Of a stretch of 37,813 bases of DNA, positions 31,226 to 37,813 are shown piece by piece. The position numbers and the translations under genes are program-made. This DNA comes from an uncultured Oscillospiraceae bacterium. Its GTDB lineage: Bacteria; Bacillota; Clostridia; Oscillospirales; Oscillospiraceae. The DNA is taken from contig CALWYB010000023.1 of NCBI GenBank assembly GCA_944385665.1, positions 1 to 37,813 on the forward strand. The letters are read 5' to 3'. Under the pieces are notes generated by a model. It did not search any database. It was not told the origin of the DNA and worked only from the letters and a program-made list of their open reading frames with translations. The stretch's first letter is position 1; each line of letters begins with the position of its first letter.

Positions 31226-32941
31226 TCATCCCACGGTGACGCCGGGGAAATAGAAGGTAACGATGTCTTTGTATGTAAGCCCGCGCTTGGCCATGGCGTA
31301 GGCGCCCCACTGGCTCATGCCGATCTGGTGGCCATTGCCGCTGCCGGTAAAGACGTAATTGCTGCCGGTGACGTGGACCACGCTGCCCTCCGTCACGCTG
31401 GAGCCGCCGCCGGAGGTCACCGCGTCAATGGAGCCGCTGCCGGAGATGGCGTACAGGTCCTCCCGGTCGGCCTGGCTGATGGTGCCGGTGCCGCTGATGA
31501 CGTAGTAGCTGTCCTGGTCCGGCAGAGTCCCGGAGCCGTTCACCGCCAGGGAGCCGTCAGAGGCGGTCCCCCCGGTGCCGCTGCCGGCGCTGTTGACCTG
31601 GAAGCGGATGGAGCTGACCCCAAAGACGCTGCGGATGTAGGTGGGATTAAAGGTGTTGCTCTGGCCGTTGGCGTAGTTCACCTTCACGGCGATCACGTTG
31701 CCCAGATCGGAGTAGGTGAGATCCAGGGAGGCCACCGTGGTTCCGTTGCCGTACCCCTTCCCTTGCAGGCGCTGGGTCAGAGAGGACGTGGTGTAAGATA
31801 CCGTCCAGGAGGAGTAGGGATTCACGGAGTCGGCATCCGCCTCATAGGGGTCCTTCACGCCGCACAGGTAGGGGTAGGTGGTCAGAGAGGAGCCCCACAC
31901 GTTGTACACGCTCTCGCTGGCCCCGCCGTGGCTGGCGGAGTAGAATGCCTCGATGGGCTTGCCGTTGTAGAGGGCATACACCCCGGCGGTCTCCTCCACC
32001 GCCTGGGCGGCGTTGACGTTGTTGACTCCCTTTTTGCCGTATCCGTAATAGACCTGGCAGTCGGTGCCGTTGCAGATGTCAAAGTGGTAGGTGCTGTGGT
32101 GGTTGAGGGAGTTGTAGGCGTAGCTGCGGGCGCACACCGCCTGGGCCTTCAGGGCCTCCATGGGCCAGCTGTCGCTCATCTCATTGGGCACCACGCCCAC
32201 GAGGTAGTCCTCCATGTCCACAATATTCACCACGGTCAGATTACCGCCATTGATCCGCTCATAGCGGAAGCCGCCGGGGTAGCGGTAGTCCTTGAACCAA
32301 GTGCGGGTCTCCCCCACCCCGGTGACGTCGGGCATAATGCCCAGAGCCTTGGAGGAGCCGCCGTCAAACTGGAAGAGGATCTTTGCCACCCCGGTCTCGG
32401 TCACATTGACTGCGTAGGAGCTGGTGCCCACTACGGTGCCGCCCAGGCTGCCGGCCCAGCTCTGGGCCTCCGCCTCGGTCTCATAGGCGCCCACACGCAC
32501 CTGGTACTCCCCGTCGATCCAGGCCACAAAGCCGTCGGAGTAGGCCGACGCCGCGGAAGAGGCGGCATTGAAGCTGTTGTAGGAGCCCGGCATCTGCACG
32601 TGGTAGCAGCCGATGAGGGTACCTCCGTTGTTGGAGGTGGAGTAGCTGGTGCCGCTGACCCACACGTTCTGGGCCTTTACCATGGTCAGCTGGGTGACGC
32701 TGGAGCTGGTGCGGCCCAGCTCCACAAAGTCCAGGTCGCTGTCGTAATAGCCGAAGCGGTAGCCCGCACCATAGCCTGTGTTGTTCTCCAGATTGGCGCT
32801 GACCAGAGCGCTGCTGCCGTAGGCCAGCCCCACCCGCAGGGTGAGCTCGTCACTCTGGGCCGCCTGGGCGGGAGCCGCCATGGGCACAGCCACGGCCACG
32901 GCCAAAACCACTGCGGCAAGTTGCATAAAGATTCTTTTCAT
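31226..32941 (-). CDS. SpoIID/LytB-domain secreted protein
   Basis: A 571-aa exported protein. The start at 32941 gives a standard signal peptide (MKRIFMQLAAVVLAVAVAVP to APAQA). A SPOR-like segment (YQVRVGAYETEAEAQSWAGSL, about 165-190) precedes a SpoIID/LytB domain (MEDYLVGVVPNEMSDSWPMEALKAQAVCARSYA, then FYSASHGGASESVYNVWG and YLCGVKDPYE), the lytic-transglycosylase family that acts on peptidoglycan in engulfment and cell division. The C-terminal end returns to the domain (GHQIGMSQWGAYAMAKRGLTYKDI), after a Gly/Ser-rich insert of about 80 residues, so the domain is interrupted by the insert. It is longer than standard SpoIID and not in a spoIID operon, so it is probably a LytB-like relative and not SpoIID itself. 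Confidence 0.88.
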   Translation of the reverse strand: MKRIFMQLAAVVLAVAVAVPMAAPAQAAQSDELTLRVGLAYGSSALVSANLENNTGYGAGYRFGYYDSDLDFVELGRTSSSVTQLTMVKAQNVWVSGTSYSTSNNGGTLIGCYHVQMPGSYNSFNAASSAASAYSDGFVAWIDGEYQVRVGAYETEAEAQSWAGSLGGTVVGTSSYAVNVTETGVAKILFQFDGGSSKALGIMPDVTGVGETRTWFKDYRYPGGFRYERINGGNLTVVNIVDMEDYLVGVVPNEMSDSWPMEALKAQAVCARSYAYNSLNHHSTYHFDICNGTDCQVYYGYGKKGVNNVNAAQAVEETAGVYALYNGKPIEAFYSASHGGASESVYNVWGSSLTTYPYLCGVKDPYEADADSVNPYSSWTVSYTTSSLTQRLQGKGYGNGTTVASLDLTYSDLGNVIAVKVNYANGQSNTFNPTYIRSVFGVSSIRFQVNSAGSGTGGTASDGSLAVNGSGTLPDQDSYYVISGTGTISQADREDLYAISGSGSIDAVTSGGGSSVTEGSVVHVTGSNYVFTGSGNGHQIGMSQWGAYAMAKRGLTYKDIVTFYFPGVTVG

Positions 32942-32979
32942 GGTAAACCCCATTTCTCCGTTTCTTCCGATGCGGTCCC

Positions 32980-33008
32980 TTGACACCTACCGGGAAAGAT
33001 GATAGGAT
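32980..33008 (+). promoter_or_regulatory. Promoter of lysine operon
   Basis: TTGACA (32980-32985), 17-base spacer, TAGGAT (33003-33008). Transcription would begin near 33015, just before the lysine riboswitch. It lies only about 40 bases from the divergent SpoIID-domain gene. Confidence 0.72.
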
Positions 33009-33021
33009 AAATTCAAATTCT

Positions 33022-33205
33022 GCAAGATAGAGGCGCGGCTGACATGAGTAAGCATGGCCAGGGAGCCGGTTCCCGTCTGAGCCATGTCCAAAGGGAAGGC
33101 CGCCGAAGGGTCCCTTCTGCCGGAGGGAGCGGGCTCTGGTCGCTTGGTTAACAGCCCTGCGACTGTCACCCGGGCGGGCTGCCCAGGTGGAGCGCTGTCT
33201 GCTTT
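33022..33205 (+). promoter_or_regulatory. Lysine riboswitch (L box)
   Basis: The leader matches the L-box consensus: AGATAGAGGCGCGG (33025-33038) near the 5' helix, GAGTAAGC (33046-33053) loop, AAAGGGAAGGCCGCCGAAGG (33090-33109) at the core junction, and GGTGGAGCGCTGTCT (33187-33201) closing helix P1 by pairing AGATAG with CTGTCT. Lysine binding should favour the terminator at 33261 and switch off asd-dapA-dapB. A CGGCTG (33220-33225) complementary to CAGCCG (33265-33270) in the terminator arm is a candidate antiterminator. The assignment is by recognition of motifs; I could not run a covariance model. Confidence 0.88.
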
Positions 33206-33260
33206 TGTGAATATTTTGTCGGCTGCGGTGCGTTTAAACTACAGTCGCCATTATAGTACA

Positions 33261-33297
33261 AAATCAGCCGCTTGAAAAGCCGCTGATTTATTTTTTT
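33261..33297 (+). terminator. Riboswitch-controlled terminator
   Basis: AAATCAGC (33261-33268) pairs with GCTGATTT (33282-33289), with inner GCTT/AGC pairing, and is followed by ATTTTTTT. It lies between the lysine aptamer and asd, as expected for transcriptional control. The gap 32942-33408 contains this switch, the promoter and no gene. Confidence 0.85.
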
Positions 33298-33408
33298 ACC
33301 CGGGCCAATATCTGGGCAGAATGGGGCGCGGAACGCCCAGCACCTACAATCATCTATTTTAAGCGCGGGACATAGAATACCCTGTGCTGTTGTGGAGGTA
33401 GAATTGCT

Positions 33409-34497
33409 ATGAAAAAGTATAAAGTAGGTATCATCGGCGGCACCGGTATGGTGGGCCAGCGGTTTGTCACCCTGATGGAGAACCACCCCTGGTTCCAGCT
33501 CACCGTCATCGCCGCCTCTCCCCGCTCTGCCGGCAAGCGCTATGAGGACGCCGTGGCCAATCGCTGGGCCATGAAGACCCCCATCCCCAACGAGGCCAAG
33601 GACATCGTGGTGATGGATGCCGCCGCCGACGTGGAGAAGATCGCCGGCATGGTGGACTTCGTGTTCTGCGCCGTGGATATGAAGAAGGAGGAGATCCGGG
33701 CTCTGGAGGAGCGCTACGCCAAGGCCGAGTGCCCCGTGGTGTCCAACAACTCCGCCAACCGCTGGACCGACGACGTGCCCATGGTGGTGCCCGAGATGAA
33801 CCCCCAGCACCTGGAGGTCATCCCCGCCCAGCGTCAGCGCCTGGGCACCAAGCGGGGCTTCATCGCCGTCAAGTCCAACTGCTCCATCCAGTCCTACGCC
33901 CCCGCCCTGCACCCCCTGCTGAAGTACGGCATCGACAAGGTGCTGGTGTGCACCTACCAGGCCATCTCCGGCGCGGGCAAGACCTTCGAGCGCTGGCCCG
34001 AGATGGTGGATAACCTGATCCCCTACATCGGCGGCGAGGAAGAGAAGAGCGAGCAGGAGCCCCTGAAGGTGTGGGGCAAGGTAGAGGGCGGCAAGATCGT
34101 CAAGGCCGAGGGTCCCGCCATCACCGCCCAGTGCCTGCGCGTGCCTGTCTCCGACGGCCACACCGCCGCCGTGTTCGTCTCCTTCAAGGAGGGCTGCAAG
34201 CCTTCCATCGAGCAGATCAAGGCCGACTGGGCCAACTTCAAGGGCCGCGCCCAGGAGCTGAACCTCCCCTCCGCCCCCAAGCAGTTCCTGCACTACTTTG
34301 AGGAGCCCGACCGTCCCCAGGCCAAGCTGGACCGGGAGCTGGAGGGCGGCATGGCCATCTCCCTGGGCCGTCTGCGTGAGGACACCCAGTACGACTACAA
34401 GTTCGTGGGCCTGAGCCACAACACCCTGCGTGGTGCCGCCGGCGGCGCGGTTCTGCTGGCCGAGCTGCTGTGCGCCGAAGGGTATATGGACCGCTGA
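33409..34497 (+). CDS. asd: Aspartate-semialdehyde dehydrogenase
   Basis: A 362-aa NADP-dependent enzyme reducing aspartyl phosphate to aspartate semialdehyde, the branch-point step to lysine, threonine and methionine. The nucleotide fold opens KVGIIGGTGMVGQRFVTLM; the catalytic Cys158 is in SNCSIQ and the acid/base His251 in VSDGHTAAVF. It is of the archaeal/fungal-type subfamily (GAGKTFERWPEMVDN-like insertion; 362 residues compared with about 330-370). GTGGAGGT lies 10 bases before the ATG. It is the first gene after the lysine riboswitch, and dapA and dapB follow on the same strand. Confidence 0.95.
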   Translation: MKKYKVGIIGGTGMVGQRFVTLMENHPWFQLTVIAASPRSAGKRYEDAVANRWAMKTPIPNEAKDIVVMDAAADVEKIAGMVDFVFCAVDMKKEEIRALEERYAKAECPVVSNNSANRWTDDVPMVVPEMNPQHLEVIPAQRQRLGTKRGFIAVKSNCSIQSYAPALHPLLKYGIDKVLVCTYQAISGAGKTFERWPEMVDNLIPYIGGEEEKSEQEPLKVWGKVEGGKIVKAEGPAITAQCLRVPVSDGHTAAVFVSFKEGCKPSIEQIKADWANFKGRAQELNLPSAPKQFLHYFEEPDRPQAKLDRELEGGMAISLGRLREDTQYDYKFVGLSHNTLRGAAGGAVLLAELLCAEGYMDR

Positions 34498-34504
34498 GAA
34501 ACCG

Positions 34505-34533
34505 TCGAAAAAGTGGCGCAGCCACTTTTTCGA
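34505..34533 (+). terminator. Hairpin after asd
   Basis: A 13-bp perfect stem (TCGAAAAAGTGGC at 34505-34517 with 34521-34533) with a 3-base loop, 8 bases past the asd stop. The T run lies inside the stem, so it may be a partial terminator reducing downstream expression. Confidence 0.55.
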
Positions 34534-34751
34534 GAAGGTTTGCACACAAGGCAGGCCTCGATTCCTTGCGGAAAAGTCAGCCTGCCTTGTGTGAGATGTG
34601 TCATTTCCGAGGTACACGCCCCCGGAAATGACAGGATTTCAACTTATTCCGCCGCCTGCGGGCGTCGAAACTCCTTGCAGGAGGGCTTCTCCCACAAGTG
34701 ATAGGAATATCATTCCTAATTCCTAATTTTAAAAGAAAGGGTTGTGATTTT
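34534..34751 (+). other. asd-dapA spacer with further hairpins
   Basis: Besides the hairpin just before it, this 218-base gap contains a 14-bp inverted repeat (CACACAAGGCAGGC at 34543-34556 with 34580-34593), a 10-bp one (GTCATTTCCG at 34600-34609 with 34623-34632), and a small AT-rich dyad TAGGAAT/ATTCCTA (34702-34718). No gene was seen. It is unusually structured for a spacer within a biosynthetic operon. Confidence 0.6.
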
Positions 34752-35642
34752 ATGAGGACTCCCGTATTCACCGGCTCCTGCGTCGCCATCGCCACCCCCT
34801 TTGACGCCAACGGAACCATCAACTACGACGCCTTCGGACGCCTCATTGACGCCCAGATTGCCGGCGGCGTGGACGCCATCTGCGTGTGCGGCACCACCGG
34901 CGAGTCTGCCACCATGACCATCCGGGAGCACATCGCCGTGGTGGACTACTGTGTCAAGCGAGTCAACCACCAGGTGAAGGTCATCGCCGGCGCGGGCTCC
35001 AACGACACCTCTGCCGCCGTCTATCTCTCCCTCCACGCCCAGGACTCCGGCGCGGACGCCCTGCTCCACGTCACCCCCTACTACAATAAGTGCACCCAGG
35101 CCGGTCTGGTCAAGCACTACGAGTACATCGCCGACCGGGTGGAGCTGCCCATCATCCTCTACAACGTGCCCAGCCGCACCGGCGTGTCCTTCACCGCCGA
35201 GTCCTACAAGATCCTCTCCGAGAATCCCAAGATCAACGGCGTCAAGGAGGCCAGCGGAAACTTCTCTCTGCTGGCCCACACCCGCCACATCTGCCCCGAC
35301 GACTTCTATGTCTGGTCGGGCAACGACGACCAGGTGGTGCCTATGATGGCCCTGGGCGCCAAGGGCGTCATCTCCGTGGTGTCCAACGTGGCCCCGGAGC
35401 TGATGGTGAAGATGAGCCACCTGTGCCTGGAGAACAACTTCGAGGCCGCCTCCAAGCTGCAGATCGAGTACATGGACCTCATCGACGCCCTGTTCTGCGA
35501 GGTCAACCCCATCCCCGTCAAGGAGGCTCTGAACCTGATGGGTATGGAGGCCGGCCCGGTGCGTCTGCCCCTGTGCGAGATGGCCGAGAAGAACAAGGCT
35601 GTGCTGAAGGCCGCCATGGAGCGGGCCGGACTGCTGAAGTAA
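34752..35642 (+). CDS. dapA: 4-Hydroxy-tetrahydrodipicolinate synthase
   Basis: A 296-aa TIM-barrel aldolase-type enzyme condensing pyruvate with aspartate semialdehyde. The Schiff-base Lys165 is in GVKEASGN, the pyruvate-binding Thr residues in VCGTTGES, Tyr137 in ILYNVPSRTG and Tyr111 in TPYYNK. The start at 34752 is chosen by the family N-terminus (TPVFTGSCVAIATPF) and an AAAGGG site; a longer in-frame start at 34698 is rejected. dapB begins 10 bases after its stop. Confidence 0.97.
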   Translation: MRTPVFTGSCVAIATPFDANGTINYDAFGRLIDAQIAGGVDAICVCGTTGESATMTIREHIAVVDYCVKRVNHQVKVIAGAGSNDTSAAVYLSLHAQDSGADALLHVTPYYNKCTQAGLVKHYEYIADRVELPIILYNVPSRTGVSFTAESYKILSENPKINGVKEASGNFSLLAHTRHICPDDFYVWSGNDDQVVPMMALGAKGVISVVSNVAPELMVKMSHLCLENNFEAASKLQIEYMDLIDALFCEVNPIPVKEALNLMGMEAGPVRLPLCEMAEKNKAVLKAAMERAGLLK

Positions 35643-35652
35643 GGAGCGGGCC

Positions 35653-36408
35653 ATGCTGAAGATAATCATTTCCGGCTGCAACGGACATATGGGCCACGTG
35701 GTGGCCAATCTGTGCGCCGCCGATCCTCAGGTGGAGGTGGCCGCCGGCTTTGACGTGCTGGGCTCGGGCGACGGAGACTTCCCCGTCTACGCCTCCCCTT
35801 CCCAGTTTTCCGGCAAGGCGGACGCGGTAATCGACTTCTCCTCCCCCGCCGCGCTGGACGGCCTGCTGGACTTTGCCCAGGCCACCGGCACCCCCCTGGT
35901 GCTGGCCACCACCGGCTACACCCCGGAGCAGGTGGCTCAGATCGGTGCCGCCGCCCAGAAAGTGCCCATCTTCCGCTCTGCCAACATGTCTCTTGGCATC
36001 AATGTGCTGCTGGAGCTTGTGAAGAAGGCCGCCTCCGTGCTGGGCGACAGCTACGACATTGAGATCGTGGAGCGGCACCACCGCCGCAAGGTGGACGCCC
36101 CCAGCGGCACCGCCCTGATGATTGCCGACGCCGCCGCCAGCAGCTGCGGCCACGAGACCGAGTACGTCTTTGAGCGCCACAGTGTCCGCCACCCCCGGGA
36201 CAAGAAGGAGATCGGCATCTCCGCCGTCCGGGGCGGCACCATTGTGGGTGAGCACGAGATCATCTTTGCCGGCCACGACGAGATCATGGAGATCAAGCAC
36301 ACCGCCCTCTCCCGGGAAATCTTCGCCCAGGGTGCGGTGGAAGCGGCCAAGTTTATGGCTACTGTCCAGGCTCCCGGCCTGTATGATATGAGCCAGCTTG
36401 TGAAGTAA
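35653..36408 (+). CDS. dapB: 4-Hydroxy-tetrahydrodipicolinate reductase
   Basis: A 251-aa NAD(P)H-dependent enzyme, the next lysine-pathway step. The Rossmann loop is IIISGCNGHMGHVV; the substrate site HHRRKVDAPSGTAL has catalytic His142 and Lys146; the GTIVGEHEIIFAGHDE and AxxREIFAQGA segments are family-typical. GGAGCGGGCC precedes the ATG. It ends the riboswitch-controlled operon; a hairpin terminator follows. Confidence 0.96.
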   Translation: MLKIIISGCNGHMGHVVANLCAADPQVEVAAGFDVLGSGDGDFPVYASPSQFSGKADAVIDFSSPAALDGLLDFAQATGTPLVLATTGYTPEQVAQIGAAAQKVPIFRSANMSLGINVLLELVKKAASVLGDSYDIEIVERHHRRKVDAPSGTALMIADAAASSCGHETEYVFERHSVRHPRDKKEIGISAVRGGTIVGEHEIIFAGHDEIMEIKHTALSREIFAQGAVEAAKFMATVQAPGLYDMSQLVK

Positions 36409-36426
36409 TTTCCCTTTATAGTCTTT

Positions 36427-36460
36427 GAACGGCCATGGTTTTTTCCATGGCCGTTCTTGT
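36427..36460 (+). terminator. Terminator of asd-dapA-dapB
   Basis: A 12-bp perfect stem (GAACGGCCATGG at 36427-36438 with 36445-36456), loop of Ts, then TTGTATCTT, 18 bases past dapB. Confidence 0.72.
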
Positions 36461-37110
36461 ATCTTGGGAGAGTTCCGCCCTGCGGGGCGGGTCCCTTTCT
36501 GAGCGGTCAGAAAGGAACCAAAGAACCGCTGGGGGGGCTCGTTCGATGAGCACTTGTGCTCATCGAACGAGCCCCCCAGACCCCCGGTTACGGGAGATGT
36601 CCTCCTGTGGACTTGGCTATCTCGTCCGGCGGGCATCGTCGTCGCAAAGTCCGCTTTATTCCGGACGCCCAAGCGTGGGCATCCGTCATGGCGCTCCCTT
36701 GCTCCTCCTCTCCCCACCGAACCCGCTTCGCTGGGCTTCGGTGGGGACCCCAATAATGATCGCCTGTCCTTCTTGCCCCGGGGGCACAGGCCCCTCCCTG
36801 GTCTGAAATGTGATCGCTACTGCGCTGTACGAACCCCGCCTGGTGCAGCGGAGCCAGGGCAGCTTGCAGGCGAGGAGCGCAATCCCCAAGTCTACTGTGC
36901 AGACCATCCTCTTTACACAAGGGAACCACGAGAGAAGCTTCGCCTTCAGCCGGGCGGATGAGGACATCCGCCCCTACACCAAAAATACCGGCCTTACGTA
37001 GAGGCCGATGTCCCATCGGCCCGCCGCTCCTCAGAGCGGCATTCCCAGAGGCAAAGCGAAGCTTTGCACAAAGCTTTTTTACTTCCTTTTTTCTCGAAAA
37101 AAGGAAGTAA
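36461..37110. repeat. Hairpin-dense region without convincing genes
   Basis: About 650 bases with many perfect inverted repeats: a 22-bp one with a 2-base loop (36532-36553 with 36556-36577), GGGCGGATG/CATCCGCCC (36952-36973), GGCCGATG/CATCGGCC (37003-37021), GCCGCTC/GAGCGGC (37023-37040), a CCCACCGAA/TTCGGTGGG pair (about 36712-36746) and ACTTCCTTTTTT with its complement (37081-37108). Frames exist on both strands but have low-complexity, Arg/Pro/Ser-rich translations and no ribosome sites. It looks like a dispersed repeat or a structured RNA; repeat-derived short 'hypothetical proteins' of this flavour are, as I recall, common in related genomes, but this is not verified here. Confidence 0.6.
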
Positions 37111-37122
37111 ACGGGGCGTCGG

Positions 37123-37151
37123 TTGGCAAACCGCCCTTTCTCTGGTATGCT
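37123..37151 (+). promoter_or_regulatory. Promoter of XRE-SOR fusion gene
   Basis: TTGGCA (37123-37128), 17-base spacer, TATGCT (37146-37151), 40 bases upstream of the ATG at 37192. Confidence 0.58.
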
Positions 37152-37191
37152 GTGTGGGACGGACAAATTTCATGACCTGGAGGAAACCTAT

Positions 37192-37776
37192 ATGGACTAC
37201 GAAAAAATCGGCGCCTTGATTCGAAGCCTGCGCACCCAGCAGGGGCTGACCCAGCGGGAACTGGCCCAGCATCTGACGGTGAGCGACAAGGCCGTGTCCA
37301 AATGGGAGCGCGGCCAGGGCTGTCCGGACGTCTCCCTGCTCCCCCGCCTGGCCCAGACTCTGGGCGTGGAGGTGGAGAGCCTGTTGGCCGGGGAGCTGTC
37401 GGAAAATGAACCAACCGGAGGAACCATGAAAAACCTGAACTTTACCGTCTGCCCCACCTGCGGCAACATCCTTACTTCCACTATGGGCGCGGCGGTCACC
37501 TGCTGCGGCAAGAAGCTGTCTCCTCTCGAAGCTGTGAAGGCTCCCGAGGAGGAGCGTCTCAGCGTGGAGATCATTGAAAACGACTACTTTATCTCCTCTT
37601 CCCACCCCATGACCAAGGATCACTACGTCTCCTTCGTGGCGCTGGTGACAGGAGACACCCTGATCCTGCGGCGGCTCTACCCCGAGTGGGACCTGCAAAC
37701 CCGCCTGCCCCGGATCGGCCACGGAAAGCTCTATTGGTACTGCGTCCAGCACGGCCTATTTTACCAGCTGGTGTAA
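37192..37776 (+). CDS. XRE regulator fused to desulfoferrodoxin-like module
   Basis: A 194-aa protein. Residues 1-65 are a Cro/C1 helix-turn-helix (IGALIRSLRTQQGLTQRELA, VSDKAVSKWERG, PDVSLLPRLAQTLG). Residues 85-112 (VCPTCGNILTSTMGAAVTCC) match the desulforedoxin-type Fe(Cys)4 site with Cys87, Cys90, Cys104, Cys105. Residues 120-194 resemble a superoxide reductase domain: His138 and His144 (SHPMTKDHYV) and Cys184 and His187 (YCVQHGLF) match four of the five active-site iron ligands. The fifth, the His of the KHVP motif, would fall near Arg122 and is absent. It could be an oxidant- or iron-responsive regulator; catalysis is doubtful. The ATG at 37192 follows GGAGG by 8 bases, and an in-frame start at 37123 would lie in the promoter. 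Confidence 0.85.
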   Translation: MDYEKIGALIRSLRTQQGLTQRELAQHLTVSDKAVSKWERGQGCPDVSLLPRLAQTLGVEVESLLAGELSENEPTGGTMKNLNFTVCPTCGNILTSTMGAAVTCCGKKLSPLEAVKAPEEERLSVEIIENDYFISSSHPMTKDHYVSFVALVTGDTLILRRLYPEWDLQTRLPRIGHGKLYWYCVQHGLFYQLV

Positions 37777-37813
37777 CTGCCCTTCCTGTGGTATACTAAA
37801 GAACACCACATCA
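37777..37813 (+). other. Right edge: possible promoter start
   Basis: The last 37 bases contain TATACT (37792-37797), a good -10 box, inside a loose GTGGT/ACCAC dyad. The -35 region is weak. The next gene lies outside the window. Confidence 0.3.

Noticed and set aside
31223-32983. A 586-codon plus-strand frame opposite the SpoIID-domain gene
   Set aside because: It mirrors the SpoIID-domain frame almost exactly; the translation is low-complexity Gly/Val/His. The minus-strand gene has a signal peptide and domain motifs.
33166-34617. 483-codon minus-strand frame opposite asd
   Set aside because: It crosses the lysine riboswitch terminator and mirrors asd; no domain is visible.
36532-36577. 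CRISPR-like repeat or phage attachment site
   Set aside because: It is a single hairpin without regularly spaced copies, and no cas or integrase gene is adjacent. The XerD-like gene is over 11 kb away in a housekeeping context.
36435-37166. Several 90-190-codon frames on both strands in the hairpin region
   Set aside because: Arg/Pro/Ser-rich translations follow from GC-rich palindromes; none has a ribosome site or domain. They are described as a repeat region instead.

Overview
The window reads as chromosomal DNA of a GC-rich, anaerobic, spore-forming Clostridia member, most like the gut Oscillospiraceae (Flavonifractor/Lawsonibacter-like). This is inferred from gene content: SpoIIM and a SpoIID-domain protein, the SCIFF peptide/maturase pair that is near-universal in Clostridia, a TIGR04086-type membrane protein, ferredoxin-type aldo/keto reductase, GGAGG ribosome sites and sigma-A promoters. 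No RNA genes, CRISPR array, transposase or phage genes were seen. Almost all reading frames opposite real genes are GC-driven shadows.

Layout. (1) 1-4.4 kb: the 3' end of an aconitase-family hydratase, two small membrane proteins, and two XRE-type regulators (one with a helical C-terminus, one membrane-anchored). (2) 4.5-13.2 kb: a carbohydrate locus built around a divergent control region. Leftward run lacI, a one-TM protein, a lipoprotein and a YesL/DUF624 protein. Rightward run two LplB/YtcP-type ABC permeases, a lipoprotein solute-binding protein and a GH32 beta-fructosidase. Four LacI-type operator candidates lie between them. The likely job is uptake of fructose-containing oligosaccharides and their hydrolysis in the cytoplasm; no ABC ATPase is encoded here. 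(3) 13.3-20.5 kb, all leftward: a merR-flavodoxin-AKR redox cluster, an acyltransferase-3 protein, a PLP class V enzyme, a LysR regulator and a histidine-kinase-like protein lacking its phospho-acceptor histidine. (4) 20.5-23.9 kb: a BlaI/M56 (BlaR1-like) cluster in which the M56 protease is tandemly duplicated and the distal copy is frameshifted. (5) 24-33 kb, leftward housekeeping: xerD-like recombinase, spoIIM, scfB-scfA (SCIFF), TIGR04086 protein, yajC, tgt, a GNAT, queA, and a SpoIID-domain protein. (6) 33-36.4 kb, rightward: a lysine riboswitch with terminator, then asd-dapA-dapB. (7) 36.4-37.8 kb: a hairpin-dense stretch without convincing genes, then an XRE regulator fused to a desulfoferrodoxin/superoxide-reductase-like module.

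The items most worth a second look are the XRE-superoxide-reductase fusion, the His-less kinase beside LysR, the duplicated M56 sensor with an unusual small C-terminal domain, the long operator dyad around the promoter of the membrane XRE gene, and the hairpin-rich block after dapB.
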